Origin: UBA1757 sp963617485
Lineage (GTDB): Bacteria > Bacteroidota > Bacteroidia > Bacteroidales > UBA1402
NCBI GenBank assembly: GCA_963617485.1
Contig: CAVEPA010000001.1
Location: 124,001-188,000 of the forward strand
DNA: 64,000 nucleotides
Direction of reading: 5' to 3'
The notes below the pieces were generated by a model, which was not told the DNA's origin, did no database searches, and saw nothing but the letters and a program-made list of their open reading frames with translations. Every line of letters begins with the position of its first letter. Within the stretch, counting starts at the first letter, position 1. A program made the position numbers and the translations under genes. Shown piece by piece: positions 8,457 to 17,811 of the stretch.

Positions 8457-10997
8457 ATGGGCCGGCGTTTTTTCCCTGTGCTGCTGGCCCTGTGCCTGCT
8501 GACGGGTGCGCAGTGGACCGCTTCGCTGTCGGCACAAACCCGGCAACTGGGCGACTGGCTGCGCCATTACCAAAGTTTTTCGCAAAACTTCGCTCAAGAG
8601 AAGGTCTACCTTTATTTCGACAACGACAATTATCTGATAGGCGAGAATATCTGGTTCAAGGCCTATGTGCTGATGGCCGACAACCATCATTACAGCAACA
8701 TGAGCAAGACGCTCTATGTGGAACTGCTTTCGTCCGACGGCAACCTGGTAGACCAGCTTAAATTGCGTGTCAAGAATGGTCAGGCCGATGGTTGCTTTTA
8801 CCTCAAACCGCAACTGAGCGCGGGTTTTTACGAAGTTCGCGCCTATACGCGCTGCATGCTCAATTTCGACGAGAACGTCATTTTCTCGCGCATATTTCCG
8901 GTGATGGACCAGCCCGTCTACGACAATAGCGGCCAGCCGGCACCCTATAGCATGAACATCAAAAAGCCGGTGCTTCCCGACAAACGCCCCAAGAGTGAGG
9001 GGAAGAGCCAGCCGAGTTCCTGGCAGGTGGATTTTTATCCCGAAGGCGGACAGCTGGTGGCGGGACGTCCCAACCAGTTGGCTTTCAAGGCAAGCCGTAA
9101 AGGCAGTACAGCCAACGAAGAAGTTTTCAGCGCCAGCATCGTAGACGAAAACGACCGGTTGCTGGCGGTCCTGCAAAGCGAGCATTTGGGCATGGGCAGC
9201 ACCCTGCTGAACATCGAGCAAGCCGGCAAATACTACTGCGTGGGCCAAGGCAAACAAGGCAAGTTCCGCTACCAGCTGCCCGCAGTAGCCAACGACGGCT
9301 TCAGCGTCATTGTGAACAACCAGCATCCCGAGGTGGCGGAGGTGGCGCTCTATACCGACCAGGCCAGCCGCGAGGACACCCTGGCCATGCTGGTGACTTG
9401 CCGTGGCCGCATCTACCAGTTGCAGGCTTTTGTCAACAACGCTCCCCTATTGCAGTTCGAGCTTTCGAAGCGGGGCTTGCCCACCGGCGTAAACGAGCTG
9501 CTGGTTATTGACAAAAACGGACACGCACTGCTTTCGCGCATGTTCTTTGTGCAGAATCCACTGAATCAACCACGGGTGTTGCGTATCGCACAAGCTCAGG
9601 ACAAGGAGAGTTATCGGGCCTTCGAGCCGGCACAAGTTACTTTGTCGGTGCAAGAAATGCGCGATTCCAGTTGGATAGCACTGCCCGGCCAGACTTTTGC
9701 CGTGGCGGTCCGCGACGATGCCGAATACTTGGCCAATGCCCCGCAGAGCGATGCTTACAGTCAGTTGTTGCTTGCCTCCGACCTCAAGGGTTACATTCAT
9801 CAGCCTTCGTGGTACTTCGAGCAAGACGACCGCCGTCACCGCCATGCCCTCGACCTGCTGCTGATGGTGCAGGCCTGGCGCCGCTACGACTGGCAGGTGA
9901 TGTCGCACGAAGAGGATTTTGTCTTGAAGCATCCCATCGAAAAGGGCATACTGCTCGATGGAGAAGTGCTGTCGGTACTGCTGCGCAAACCCATGAAGAA
10001 CATGAAAGTGCTTATGTGGATGATTGGCGACAGTACGGCCGTGCACGGACATTGCCTTACCGACGATAAGGGAGCTTTCAATTTCCTGCTCGATTTCGAA
10101 GGCAAACAGAATCTCAACTTGCAGGTTAGCGACGAAAAGCGACGCCGCAACAGCTTCATCACCATCAACCGGCAATTCCATCCGGCCCCCAGAGCCTTGT
10201 CCGAACTGGAAATGCAGGCGCCGCTCATCCATAAGAAGGAGAAACAGAGCAAGGCTGTCAACCGGGACGACCAGGACGCTTACCGCGAACTGCGTATCAT
10301 GCCGGGCGATGTGCTGCTCAAAGAGGTGGAAGTTTCGGCCAAGTCGCAGGGCGGACATAACCAAATTGGGGAAATCAGCATCACCTACGACACCCAGGAC
10401 GAAATGGATGTGCTACAAGACAACGCCATGTACACCTACGATGACATTCCCACTTTTCTGACCCAAATCAACGCGAATTTCCATTTTCGCTATCAAGACG
10501 GACAAGAAAAGCTTTACTACAAGCATGCGCCTGTGCGTTTCGTGGTGATGCCGGCTATGCGTTTCTACCAGAGCGATTCGAGCGATATGCCTTCGTGCAG
10601 CGAGATTGAGCGTATGGAAATCATGGAACCGGGTGCCGTGAGCCATGTCATCGAAAACAATGTAACGAGCATCAATGATGTGAGCAGCATGGGTCGCGAT
10701 GTGGCCTATGTGGTTCTTTACCCCTACAAGGACGGCATCGACCATGAAGACCCGGTGGGTATACGCCGCACCAGCCTGCAAGGCTACAATCATGTCAAGG
10801 AATTCTATCACCCGCAATACGACCGCATTCTGGATACCGACCCGCAGGACCATCGCCGCACGCTGTACTGGAATCCTTCTGTAAGCAGCGACCAACGGGG
10901 ACAGGCCAAGATCCGTTTCTACCAAAGTGCCACATCGACCGGTTTCGAAGTGCATGCGCTGGTGATTACGCCTCAAGGTAAACTGGGATGGAGATAA
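8457..10997 (+). CDS. large secreted macroglobulin-like (MG2-type) protein
   Basis: An 846-residue exported protein with an N-terminal signal peptide (about 1-26, ending in LSAQ). The segment QEKVYLYFDNDNYLIGENIWFKAYV (about 46-70) followed by LYVELLSSDGNLVDQLKLRVKNGQADGCFYL is typical of the MG2-like beta domains found in Bacteroidota proteins of this size. A further stretch, YDDIPTFLTQINANFHF (about 661-677), resembles a TonB plug-like region near the C-terminus. Its 3-prime end overlaps the following TonB receptor gene by 10 bases, so the two products are likely to act together at the outer membrane. Specific function is unknown; it could assist substrate capture or assembly. Confidence 0.7.
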   Translation: MGRRFFPVLLALCLLTGAQWTASLSAQTRQLGDWLRHYQSFSQNFAQEKVYLYFDNDNYLIGENIWFKAYVLMADNHHYSNMSKTLYVELLSSDGNLVDQLKLRVKNGQADGCFYLKPQLSAGFYEVRAYTRCMLNFDENVIFSRIFPVMDQPVYDNSGQPAPYSMNIKKPVLPDKRPKSEGKSQPSSWQVDFYPEGGQLVAGRPNQLAFKASRKGSTANEEVFSASIVDENDRLLAVLQSEHLGMGSTLLNIEQAGKYYCVGQGKQGKFRYQLPAVANDGFSVIVNNQHPEVAEVALYTDQASREDTLAMLVTCRGRIYQLQAFVNNAPLLQFELSKRGLPTGVNELLVIDKNGHALLSRMFFVQNPLNQPRVLRIAQAQDKESYRAFEPAQVTLSVQEMRDSSWIALPGQTFAVAVRDDAEYLANAPQSDAYSQLLLASDLKGYIHQPSWYFEQDDRRHRHALDLLLMVQAWRRYDWQVMSHEEDFVLKHPIEKGILLDGEVLSVLLRKPMKNMKVLMWMIGDSTAVHGHCLTDDKGAFNFLLDFEGKQNLNLQVSDEKRRRNSFITINRQFHPAPRALSELEMQAPLIHKKEKQSKAVNRDDQDAYRELRIMPGDVLLKEVEVSAKSQGGHNQIGEISITYDTQDEMDVLQDNAMYTYDDIPTFLTQINANFHFRYQDGQEKLYYKHAPVRFVVMPAMRFYQSDSSDMPSCSEIERMEIMEPGAVSHVIENNVTSINDVSSMGRDVAYVVLYPYKDGIDHEDPVGIRRTSLQGYNHVKEFYHPQYDRILDTDPQDHRRTLYWNPSVSSDQRGQAKIRFYQSATSTGFEVHALVITPQGKLGWR

Positions 10998-13015
10998 GAC
11001 AAGGATACTGCTTGCTTTGGGCGCTGGTTGTGCCGTGGCAGCTGCTGGCAGCTGCCACGGCACAACCAGACTCGCTCTCGCTCCAGTTGCAAGAGGTGGA
11101 GACCGTGGAACATTTCCGTGTGGAGAAGCTCACAACAGCTTCGCCCGTGCAAGAGTTCAACCGTGGGCAGCTGCAAAACCTGAACGCTGTGCAACTCTCC
11201 GATGCCGTCAAACATTTTGCGGGTGTCAGCATCAAGGACTACGGCGGACTGGGCGGCATGAAGACGGTGTCGGTACGCAGCATGGGGGCACAGCATACGG
11301 CCATCAGCTACGATGGTGTTACCCTGAGTGATACCCAGAGCGGGCAGATTGACATCAGCCGTTTTTCGCTGGAGAATGTGGAGAGCTTGCAACTGGCCAA
11401 CGGGCAGAGCGCGGACATTTTATGTACCGCGCGGCAGATGGCGGCGGCCAGCCTGCTGCAAATCCAGACCCAAGCTCCCGTGTTCGAGGCTGGCCGCCGC
11501 CATCGCGCCAAGCTTTCGCTTGGCGCCGGCTCCTTTGGCCTGTTGCAGCCCTCCATCCGCTGGGAACAAAGTTTGGGCGAACATTGGGCCTATCGTCTGG
11601 CCGGAGAACATTGCTATTCCAACGGCCGCTACCCCTACACCTTGGCCTACGGAGCCGCCGGCGACAGCGTAGCCCACAAAATCCGCCGGCACAATCAGGT
11701 ACACAACACCCACCTCGAAGCGGAACTCTACGGACAGCCCCATGCCAAGGCTCAATGGCGCAGTAAAATCTATTATTACCAGTCGCAGAAAGAACTGCCC
11801 AACGCCACCACCTTCTACAACGACAATCAGCAGGCCATGCTACGCGAACGCCAGGCCTTCCTGCAATCCACCTATCGTCAGGAATTGAGCGAAATTTGGG
11901 CCATTCAGACGGCCTTGAAATATCAGAACAGCTATCAGGGCTATTTCGACCAAAGCTCACTGGCCACAGAGCTTGGCACCAAAGAATACCACTATTATCA
12001 ACAAGAATACTACGGCAGTTTCTCGGCACTTTACCATTGTCTGCCCACGCTGTCCTTCGCCCTAAACAACGACTTGGCCGTTAACCAGATGCAGTCGGAT
12101 GGCCTAAGCGATTTTGCCGAGCCCACCCGCTACAGTCTGCTCTCAGGTATCGCCGCCAAATACCACAATCCTTGGCTCACAGCCAATGCCTCGCTACTGG
12201 GCAGTCTCATCAAAGAAACGGTCAAGTACGGCAGCGCCGGCCACGACTACCTGCGTTGGTCGCCCTTCGCCTCGCTGTCGCTGAAGCCCTTCGAAGGAGA
12301 ATATTACCTGCGCGGTTTTGTCAAGCACAGCTTTCGTCTGCCCAGCTTCAACGACCTGTATTACGGCCCAGTTGGCAATGTCGATTTGAAACCCGAAACC
12401 GCCATGCAATACAATCTGGGGCTTACCTGGGCGCAGCACCTCAGCGAATGGTTTCCCCTGCTGCAAGGCAGTATAGATGCCTACTACAACCGAGTGGACG
12501 ACAAAATAGTAGCCATTCCCACCAAGAATCTGTTCGTCTGGTCAATGATGAATCTGGGCCGGGTGGATATTCACGGGCTGGACGTGGCCTGCAGCGCCGG
12601 CTGGCAAGCCGGCGCTGCAGGCCGCATCGGCCTTTCGGCACACTACAGCTACCAGCGGGCACTCGACCACACCTCCAAGGATGGTTCTTCGGGCAAAGTC
12701 TACGGCCACCAGATTGCCTACATTCCACTGCATTCCGGCGGCGGGCAGCTTAGCTTTGAAACGTCATACGGCACACTCGCCTATGCCGTCATGATTTCGG
12801 GCGACCGCTACGTGCTGGGTCAGAACATTGCCGCCAACCGTCTGGAAGGCTACAGCGACCACAGCCTTTCCTATCGCAAGGACTTCCACTGGAAAAACTT
12901 CGGTGCCGCCTTCAAACTGGAAGTATTGAACCTGCTGGACGAAAACTATGCCGTTATCAAGTATTTTCCCATGCCGGGACGTTCCCTGCGCGGCAGCCTC
13001 AGTATCACCCTATAA
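10988..13015 (+). CDS. TonB-dependent receptor, BtuB-like size
   Basis: A 675-residue outer-membrane receptor. It has a signal peptide (about 1-26), a plug domain (about 40-150, including LSDAVKHFAGVSIKDYGG and VSVRSMGAQHTAISYDGV) and a C-terminal barrel ending in SLRGSLSITL. It lacks the N-terminal carboxypeptidase-regulatory domain of SusC-type receptors and is close in size to BtuB. The next gene encodes a beta-propeller lipoprotein of the kind that pairs with BtuB in Bacteroides, so corrinoid uptake is a reasonable guess. Three long perfect inverted repeats lie inside this gene (11024-11069, 11437-11504, 12586-12623), the first within the signal-peptide codons. No cobalamin riboswitch was seen upstream. 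Confidence 0.85.
   Translation: MEIRQGYCLLWALVVPWQLLAAATAQPDSLSLQLQEVETVEHFRVEKLTTASPVQEFNRGQLQNLNAVQLSDAVKHFAGVSIKDYGGLGGMKTVSVRSMGAQHTAISYDGVTLSDTQSGQIDISRFSLENVESLQLANGQSADILCTARQMAAASLLQIQTQAPVFEAGRRHRAKLSLGAGSFGLLQPSIRWEQSLGEHWAYRLAGEHCYSNGRYPYTLAYGAAGDSVAHKIRRHNQVHNTHLEAELYGQPHAKAQWRSKIYYYQSQKELPNATTFYNDNQQAMLRERQAFLQSTYRQELSEIWAIQTALKYQNSYQGYFDQSSLATELGTKEYHYYQQEYYGSFSALYHCLPTLSFALNNDLAVNQMQSDGLSDFAEPTRYSLLSGIAAKYHNPWLTANASLLGSLIKETVKYGSAGHDYLRWSPFASLSLKPFEGEYYLRGFVKHSFRLPSFNDLYYGPVGNVDLKPETAMQYNLGLTWAQHLSEWFPLLQGSIDAYYNRVDDKIVAIPTKNLFVWSMMNLGRVDIHGLDVACSAGWQAGAAGRIGLSAHYSYQRALDHTSKDGSSGKVYGHQIAYIPLHSGGGQLSFETSYGTLAYAVMISGDRYVLGQNIAANRLEGYSDHSLSYRKDFHWKNFGAAFKLEVLNLLDENYAVIKYFPMPGRSLRGSLSITL
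11024..11069. repeat. perfect 20-bp inverted repeat inside a signal-peptide coding region
   Basis: Arms 11024-11043 (CTGGTTGTGCCGTGGCAGCT) and 11050-11069 are exact complements around the six bases GCTGGC. They encode residues 13-28 of the TonB receptor, including the hydrophobic core of its signal peptide. The hairpin would form in the mRNA 36 bases after the start codon. Confidence 0.95.
11437..11504. repeat. perfect 18-bp inverted repeat inside TonB receptor gene
   Basis: Arms 11437-11454 (GATGGCGGCGGCCAGCCT) and 11487-11504 are exact complements separated by 32 bases. They lie in the plug-domain coding region (QMAAASLLQ to FEAGRRHR). Confidence 0.93.
12586..12623. repeat. perfect 17-bp inverted repeat inside TonB receptor gene
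   Basis: Arms 12586-12602 (GGCCTGCAGCGCCGGCT) and 12607-12623 are exact complements around GGCA. They encode VACSAGWQAGAAGR in the barrel region. Confidence 0.95.
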
Positions 13016-13030
13016 GCAACTTGGCAAACG

Positions 13031-14104
13031 ATGAAACACCATCTTCTCTATAGCCTGCTGTTGGCCAGTCTGTTGGCCTGCACCGCCTGCGACAAACTCA
13101 GCAACAAGGAATCCGAGTCCGATCAAGCCGCCAACAACGACCGCTTCTACGTGCTTTGCGAAGGACTTTTCAACCTGAACAACGGCACGCTGGCCTATTG
13201 GGACGGCAAACAGCTGGAAGACTGCCGGTTCCGCAATGCCAACGGGCGCGGACTGGGCGATACGCCCAACGATATCCAAGCCTATGGCGGCAAGCTCTAT
13301 CTGGTAGTGAACGTTTCCTCGCAAATAGAAGTGGTTGACCTCCAGAGTGGACGCTCTATCAAGCAAATACCCTTGTTTTTGGAAAACGACCGCCCACGCC
13401 AGCCCCGCTACATCTGTTTTCATCAGGACAAAGCCTATATCACTTGCTTCGACGGTAGTGTAGCCCGGCTCGATACAGCCACTTTGGAAATAGATGCCAA
13501 CCTTGCTGTGGGCCGTCATCCCGAAGGTCTGGCCGTAGCCAATGGCAAACTTTACGTGGCCAATTCGGGCGGTCTGGACAATCCCAACTACGACCGCACG
13601 CTTTCCGTCATCGACTTGGACAGTTTCACCGAGACCAAGCGCATTGAGGTAGCCATGAATCCCTACAAAGTGCATAGCGACAGCCACGGCAATATCTACG
13701 TCAATTCCAGAGGCAACTATCAAGACGAAGACTATTGCCTGCAGAAAATCGATACTCAGGCCGACACTCTGGTCAAAACCTACCCCAACCTCAAGGTGCT
13801 GAACTTTACTGTATCCGGCGATATCGCCTATCTGTACGACTTCAATTTCGGCAGCAAGCAGGGCGACATTTTCGTCTTCGACTTAGCCGGAGACAGCCTT
13901 TTACGCGAACGCTTCATCTGCGACAACACCAAGGTGGAAACGCCTTACGGACTGTCGGTAAACCCCAAGAACGGCGATGTCTTCGTCTGCGAAGCCTACA
14001 ACTACGTCAGCCAGGGCGATGTACTATGTTTTCAGGCCGACGGGCATCTGCGTTACCGCATCAGCGACGTCGGCCTGAATCCCAATACCGTAGTGGTCTG
14101 GTAG
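13031..14104 (+). CDS. surface beta-propeller lipoprotein, BtuG-like
   Basis: A 357-residue protein with a lipoprotein signal (hydrophobic start, LLAC and TAC near residues 14-20). It then shows repeated YncE-like propeller strands, e.g. SVIDLDSFTETKRIEVAMNPYKVH (about 197-220) and TPYGLSVNPKNGDVFVCEAYNYV (about 317-339). The size and the YncE/DUF5074-like pattern, with the gene directly after a TonB receptor, match BtuG, a cobalamin-capturing lipoprotein of Bacteroides. Other propeller lipoproteins of unknown ligand look alike, so the ligand is inferred only from context. It lies 15 bases after the receptor stop and is probably the last gene of the operon starting at 7569. Confidence 0.75.
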   Translation: MKHHLLYSLLLASLLACTACDKLSNKESESDQAANNDRFYVLCEGLFNLNNGTLAYWDGKQLEDCRFRNANGRGLGDTPNDIQAYGGKLYLVVNVSSQIEVVDLQSGRSIKQIPLFLENDRPRQPRYICFHQDKAYITCFDGSVARLDTATLEIDANLAVGRHPEGLAVANGKLYVANSGGLDNPNYDRTLSVIDLDSFTETKRIEVAMNPYKVHSDSHGNIYVNSRGNYQDEDYCLQKIDTQADTLVKTYPNLKVLNFTVSGDIAYLYDFNFGSKQGDIFVFDLAGDSLLRERFICDNTKVETPYGLSVNPKNGDVFVCEAYNYVSQGDVLCFQADGHLRYRISDVGLNPNTVVVW

Positions 14105-14112
14105 ACCCACTG

Positions 14113-16890
14113 TTATTTCATCGAAGACGTTCTAAACTTCAGCACCTCCGAACGGCCATCGGCCATATCCACCCGCAGCAGATAAATGCCCGAGGCCAGA
14201 CCCGAAGTGGAGAGCACCTGCGAATGCGAACTCTGCCGCAAAGCGCGTCCGTTCAGGTCGTAGGCAGTCAAAGCCAGAACTTCGCCGTTCACAATCACAG
14301 CCGAAGCCGTGGTATAACAACGGATGGGCTGCACAGCGGCCGACTCCAGCGCATCGGGTTGTTCAACAGGCTGCACCTCCTCACCCTGGGGTTCGCCCAT
14401 GGGGTCGGCAGTGGCATAGTCCAAAGATGCATGGGTGGCCATGTATAAGTCCTTGATATTGAAAGTACCGCCATCGCTGCGACTGTTGACAATGTTCACA
14501 ATGGTAGGTGCGGTCGATACCAGCGCGGGAATCATCGAGCAAAGGTCGTACTGGTAAGAGCCCTTGGAAATACTCTTGGAAGAGCCTGAAGACCAAGTGT
14601 TTTCGGTACCCGTCGGACCGTATTTCACCGTGAGCTGACGACCACCGGTGATATAGAACTTGATTTCCAGCGCAGCCACGCCCTTGGGAAAATTCAAGCT
14701 GAGCGTACCGGTACCCTTAGCCAAACGCAAAGCGCCCACACTACCACCGCCATCGGCAAAATCTGTCTGGACATAAGAAACAGTATCAAAGCTCAAATAT
14801 TCAGCCACATCGGCGGGAATAATACTGTCTTGGAAAGGATACCAATCCAAAAGGAGCTTGCGCGGAGCCTGCACCTGCACCAGTCCTTCGGCACTCAAAC
14901 ATCCGTCGCCACCTAGGGTATGCAAAGCGAAAGCAGCCGTCGATGAAGGCTGGCCGTGTATGGTCAGCGTGCGGGCCAGACTGTCCTTGGTGGCATGCAG
15001 ACCATTGCCGAGCTTGTCCACAACGATATCTTTAGCACCGCCACCCCATTGATACACAATATGTTGTATAAATTCACCCTCGTTGATAGTCTGGTTATTC
15101 TCGCCAGCGCACAACGTCAAGGTGGCAGCGCGCTCCTCGGTGACGGTAATCGTTACTTCCAACTTGGCATTGGCCTGAGCCCCAAGCGTATACACATGGA
15201 AAACAGCGCTCTCTTGCGGAGTACCCCAAATATACAAAGTCTTGGTCAAAGAGTCGAGACGGCTCTGCAAACCGACCGGGAGCGCATCAATTTCTACCGC
15301 CGTCACACCATCGCCGCTGTACTGGATAAGAATGGGCTGAATACTGTCACCACGGAAAACGCGCTGCGTCACAGATGTCAATGCCTTCAGTTCGGCAAAG
15401 TCGGGATCGCCCAGTTCGTAGGCACCCAGATCGGGCGCAGCACCCGTGTAAGGAATGGTGAGGGGTTCGAGCGAAATACCCTCCTCGATGGCCGAAGGCA
15501 TGGCATAATCCTTGATGGGCAGACCCTTGTCTATCATGACACTACCCTCGCGCAAGCGGCCAAAACCATTCTTGGGCAAACTGCCGTCCGCATTGCGTTC
15601 AACCATAAAGTCGGCCACGGCCAGCGAGATGAAATCGGCACTGTGATCTTGGGTCATCGCCTTGGTACCGGCACTGTTCTTGTTGCCTTCCTTGATAAGC
15701 TCGCAATTGTCGATAAGTATCCAGCTATTATACTGTGCATCAGGCTCTTGATAGCCAGACTTACCCTCAGAGAGAAATTCGTGGTTGCGCTCGCCTGGAT
15801 TGAAGCCCACATTGTTCACCAAGTGCATATTGCCGTACTTGATTTCGGTGGGGAAACGGTAGTTATAGAGGTTGTCGAAGCTGAGGTTGTTGATGATATA
15901 CATGCCCTCGTAAGCATTATTCTGGTCGAAACCCTTGCCGGCCGAGCCGAAAGCAATGGAGTTGCGCACCAGATGCGCGCCCACCGATTTGTCGAAAGCC
16001 GCACCGCCCGAGCTGCCGCCACCGCCCAGCTTAAAACCGTTGCCATTACCCTGGGCCACACCCGTAGAGTCGTAACCGGCCTTATAGCTCCAGCAATGGT
16101 CAATCACTACCGGATGATATACCATATAAAGGTCCCAGTTGTCGTCGGAGTTGTTCCAAGCACGGCAGCCGTGAAATTCGGTACCGGGACCGGGGAAAAG
16201 CTTGCAGGCAAAACCGTCGGCATCGCCACCATCGTCCTTGCCGCTGAAAGAACGGCTGTCGAAGTTGTTGTACGAGTCACAGTTAATCACCACATTGTAC
16301 TTGCAATAGTTGTAACCGGGATTGAAATCGGGCTTGCCGCTGATGGGGAAGCTCTTGGTTTCCTCGATGCTGAAGTCTTTGTACATGCCAATCTGCAAAC
16401 CGGTGTCGTTGTTGCCGTAAAAGACGCAGTTTTCCACAATATTGTAGCTACCCTCCAGCTTCATGCCGTTGTCGTTGGCATGACACAGATGCAAACCCTT
16501 GTAATGCCAGTAGTTGGCCTCGTGATTGTGGTAGATGCAGCGCGACATCTTGAATTCGTTCACCGAAGTGGAAGGAATGCGGCTACCGTCCAGAATTGGA
16601 ACCTCGGGAGCCTTGCCCGCTTCCTGATAGGCCCAGCAATAGATACGGGCATCTTCGCGAGCGTTCTGTTTGGCCTTTACGCGCACAGTCTGCGTGAGCA
16701 TATACACACCGCCGCGCAGAAAGATGGTATCGCCGGGACTAACCACATCGACAGCTTTATTCAAGCTGGCAAAAGGTTGTTCAAAACTGCCCGGAGCCGT
16801 ATCGTCACCTTGAGGTGCGACGAACCATGTACGGGCCTGCATCGGCACAATAACCAATGCCCAAGCTAAGAGAATCAGTGTTTTTTTCAT
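14113..16890 (-). CDS. secreted PL9-like polysaccharide lyase with type IX sorting domain
   Basis: The start is set at the ATG at 16890, which overlaps the upstream stop as ATGA and opens a signal peptide (MKKTLILLAWALVIVPMQA). The 925-residue product has a right-handed beta-helix domain (about 25-480). Its segments GGDADGFACKLFPGPG, AWNNSDDNWDLYMVYHPV and GNGNGFKLGGGG are typical of family 9 pectate-lyase-like enzymes. Two Ig-like repeats follow (about 500-680), then a jelly-roll-type domain. The C-terminus (LTAYDLNGRALRQ to ASGIYLLRVDMADG) matches type IX secretion sorting domains. It probably cuts pectin-type polymer outside the cell. The esterase gene upstream supports this. Confidence 0.85.
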   Translation of the reverse strand: MKKTLILLAWALVIVPMQARTWFVAPQGDDTAPGSFEQPFASLNKAVDVVSPGDTIFLRGGVYMLTQTVRVKAKQNAREDARIYCWAYQEAGKAPEVPILDGSRIPSTSVNEFKMSRCIYHNHEANYWHYKGLHLCHANDNGMKLEGSYNIVENCVFYGNNDTGLQIGMYKDFSIEETKSFPISGKPDFNPGYNYCKYNVVINCDSYNNFDSRSFSGKDDGGDADGFACKLFPGPGTEFHGCRAWNNSDDNWDLYMVYHPVVIDHCWSYKAGYDSTGVAQGNGNGFKLGGGGSSGGAAFDKSVGAHLVRNSIAFGSAGKGFDQNNAYEGMYIINNLSFDNLYNYRFPTEIKYGNMHLVNNVGFNPGERNHEFLSEGKSGYQEPDAQYNSWILIDNCELIKEGNKNSAGTKAMTQDHSADFISLAVADFMVERNADGSLPKNGFGRLREGSVMIDKGLPIKDYAMPSAIEEGISLEPLTIPYTGAAPDLGAYELGDPDFAELKALTSVTQRVFRGDSIQPILIQYSGDGVTAVEIDALPVGLQSRLDSLTKTLYIWGTPQESAVFHVYTLGAQANAKLEVTITVTEERAATLTLCAGENNQTINEGEFIQHIVYQWGGGAKDIVVDKLGNGLHATKDSLARTLTIHGQPSSTAAFALHTLGGDGCLSAEGLVQVQAPRKLLLDWYPFQDSIIPADVAEYLSFDTVSYVQTDFADGGGSVGALRLAKGTGTLSLNFPKGVAALEIKFYITGGRQLTVKYGPTGTENTWSSGSSKSISKGSYQYDLCSMIPALVSTAPTIVNIVNSRSDGGTFNIKDLYMATHASLDYATADPMGEPQGEEVQPVEQPDALESAAVQPIRCYTTASAVIVNGEVLALTAYDLNGRALRQSSHSQVLSTSGLASGIYLLRVDMADGRSEVLKFRTSSMK

Positions 16891-17807
16891 TTTTCCAATA
16901 TATTTATTTCCCGTAACCAATCTATAGCAATGGACGACCAGTATTGCGTGGTGCCCGGTTGAGGTTCAAGCGATATGCTGTGGCCGCCCTGCGGGAAGAT
17001 ATGCAGGGAAGCTTCGCGCTTGTTGGCTTTCATAGCCTCGTAGAAACGGATGCTGTTCAGGCTCGAAACCGAACGGTCGTTGTTGGCATGAAACATGATG
17101 GCAGGCGGCGTTGTGGCATCCACACGCTTATCACTGGAATACTCGGCCAAAAGAGCTGCATCGGCCTCTTTGCCCAGCAAGTTGTCACGACTGCCCTTAT
17201 GGGTGATGGTAGCATCTTCCAAGGAAATGACGGGCGAAACCAATATCATAAAATCGGGACGGTAAGGCACCTCGTCCAGGTGGTCGCTGAAGATGGACAC
17301 GTCCTCGTCGTGCGTACCGACGGTAGAGGCCAGGTGCGCACCGGCCGAGCTACCCATCACCCCCACCTTGGATGGGTTGATGCCCCATGCTTGCGCGCGC
17401 GAGCGTATAACGCGAAGCGCGCGCTGCGCATCTTGCAGAGGCGCAATCTCGCGCTGGAAGAGGTCGGGCGAGATGGGCAAACGGTGATAAAGGACAAAAG
17501 CGTGCAGGCCTTGGCTGTTGAACCACTTGGCCAGATCGATACCGCTCACCACATAAGCCAGACGGGCGTAGCCACCTCCGGGAATAATCATCACGGCCGC
17601 ACCGCTGTTGTTGTCGGCAGGTGCCGGAAAGTATTCTATCCAAGGCACGGCCACTTGGTACACCCTCTCGTTGGCAATGGAGTCTTGCAGACCAAGGTGA
17701 CGACTGTTGGGCATCTTGTCGGCCTCCCACAGATAGATTCTTTCCTGGGCCGTCAGGCTGGCAAGGAAGCAGAGGACCATCATCCACACACTGATTGTTT
17801 TTTTCAT
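16887..17807 (-). CDS. exported alpha/beta-hydrolase, probable carbohydrate esterase
   Basis: A 306-residue alpha/beta-hydrolase with a signal peptide (about 1-20, ending LTAQ). The oxyanion segment MIIPGGGYARLAY (about 73-85) and the nucleophile elbow VGVMGSSAGAH (Ser near 153) are clear. The catalytic His lies in FPQGGHSISL (about 276-285) and the acid near NNDRSVSS. It resembles acetyl-xylan/rhamnogalacturonan-type esterases that remove acetyl groups from plant polysaccharides. The stop overlaps the lyase start by four bases, so the two are translationally coupled, consistent with joint attack on acetylated pectin. Confidence 0.8.
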   Translation of the reverse strand: MKKTISVWMMVLCFLASLTAQERIYLWEADKMPNSRHLGLQDSIANERVYQVAVPWIEYFPAPADNNSGAAVMIIPGGGYARLAYVVSGIDLAKWFNSQGLHAFVLYHRLPISPDLFQREIAPLQDAQRALRVIRSRAQAWGINPSKVGVMGSSAGAHLASTVGTHDEDVSIFSDHLDEVPYRPDFMILVSPVISLEDATITHKGSRDNLLGKEADAALLAEYSSDKRVDATTPPAIMFHANNDRSVSSLNSIRFYEAMKANKREASLHIFPQGGHSISLEPQPGTTQYWSSIAIDWLREINILEK

Positions 17808-17811
17808 ATAA

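Noticed and set aside
7728..9326. A 532-codon frame opposite the coiled-coil and macroglobulin-like genes
   Set aside because: It spans two genes of the other strand that have proper starts, a membrane helix and a signal peptide.
14956..16869. A 637-codon frame opposite the lyase gene
   Set aside because: The other strand encodes a clear signal peptide, beta-helix domain and sorting domain; this frame has no domain features.
17390..17425. GC-rich repeated GCGCGC stretch in the esterase gene
   Set aside because: It is only partly palindromic and encodes the normal family segment DAQRALRVIRSRAQAWG, so it is ordinary coding sequence.
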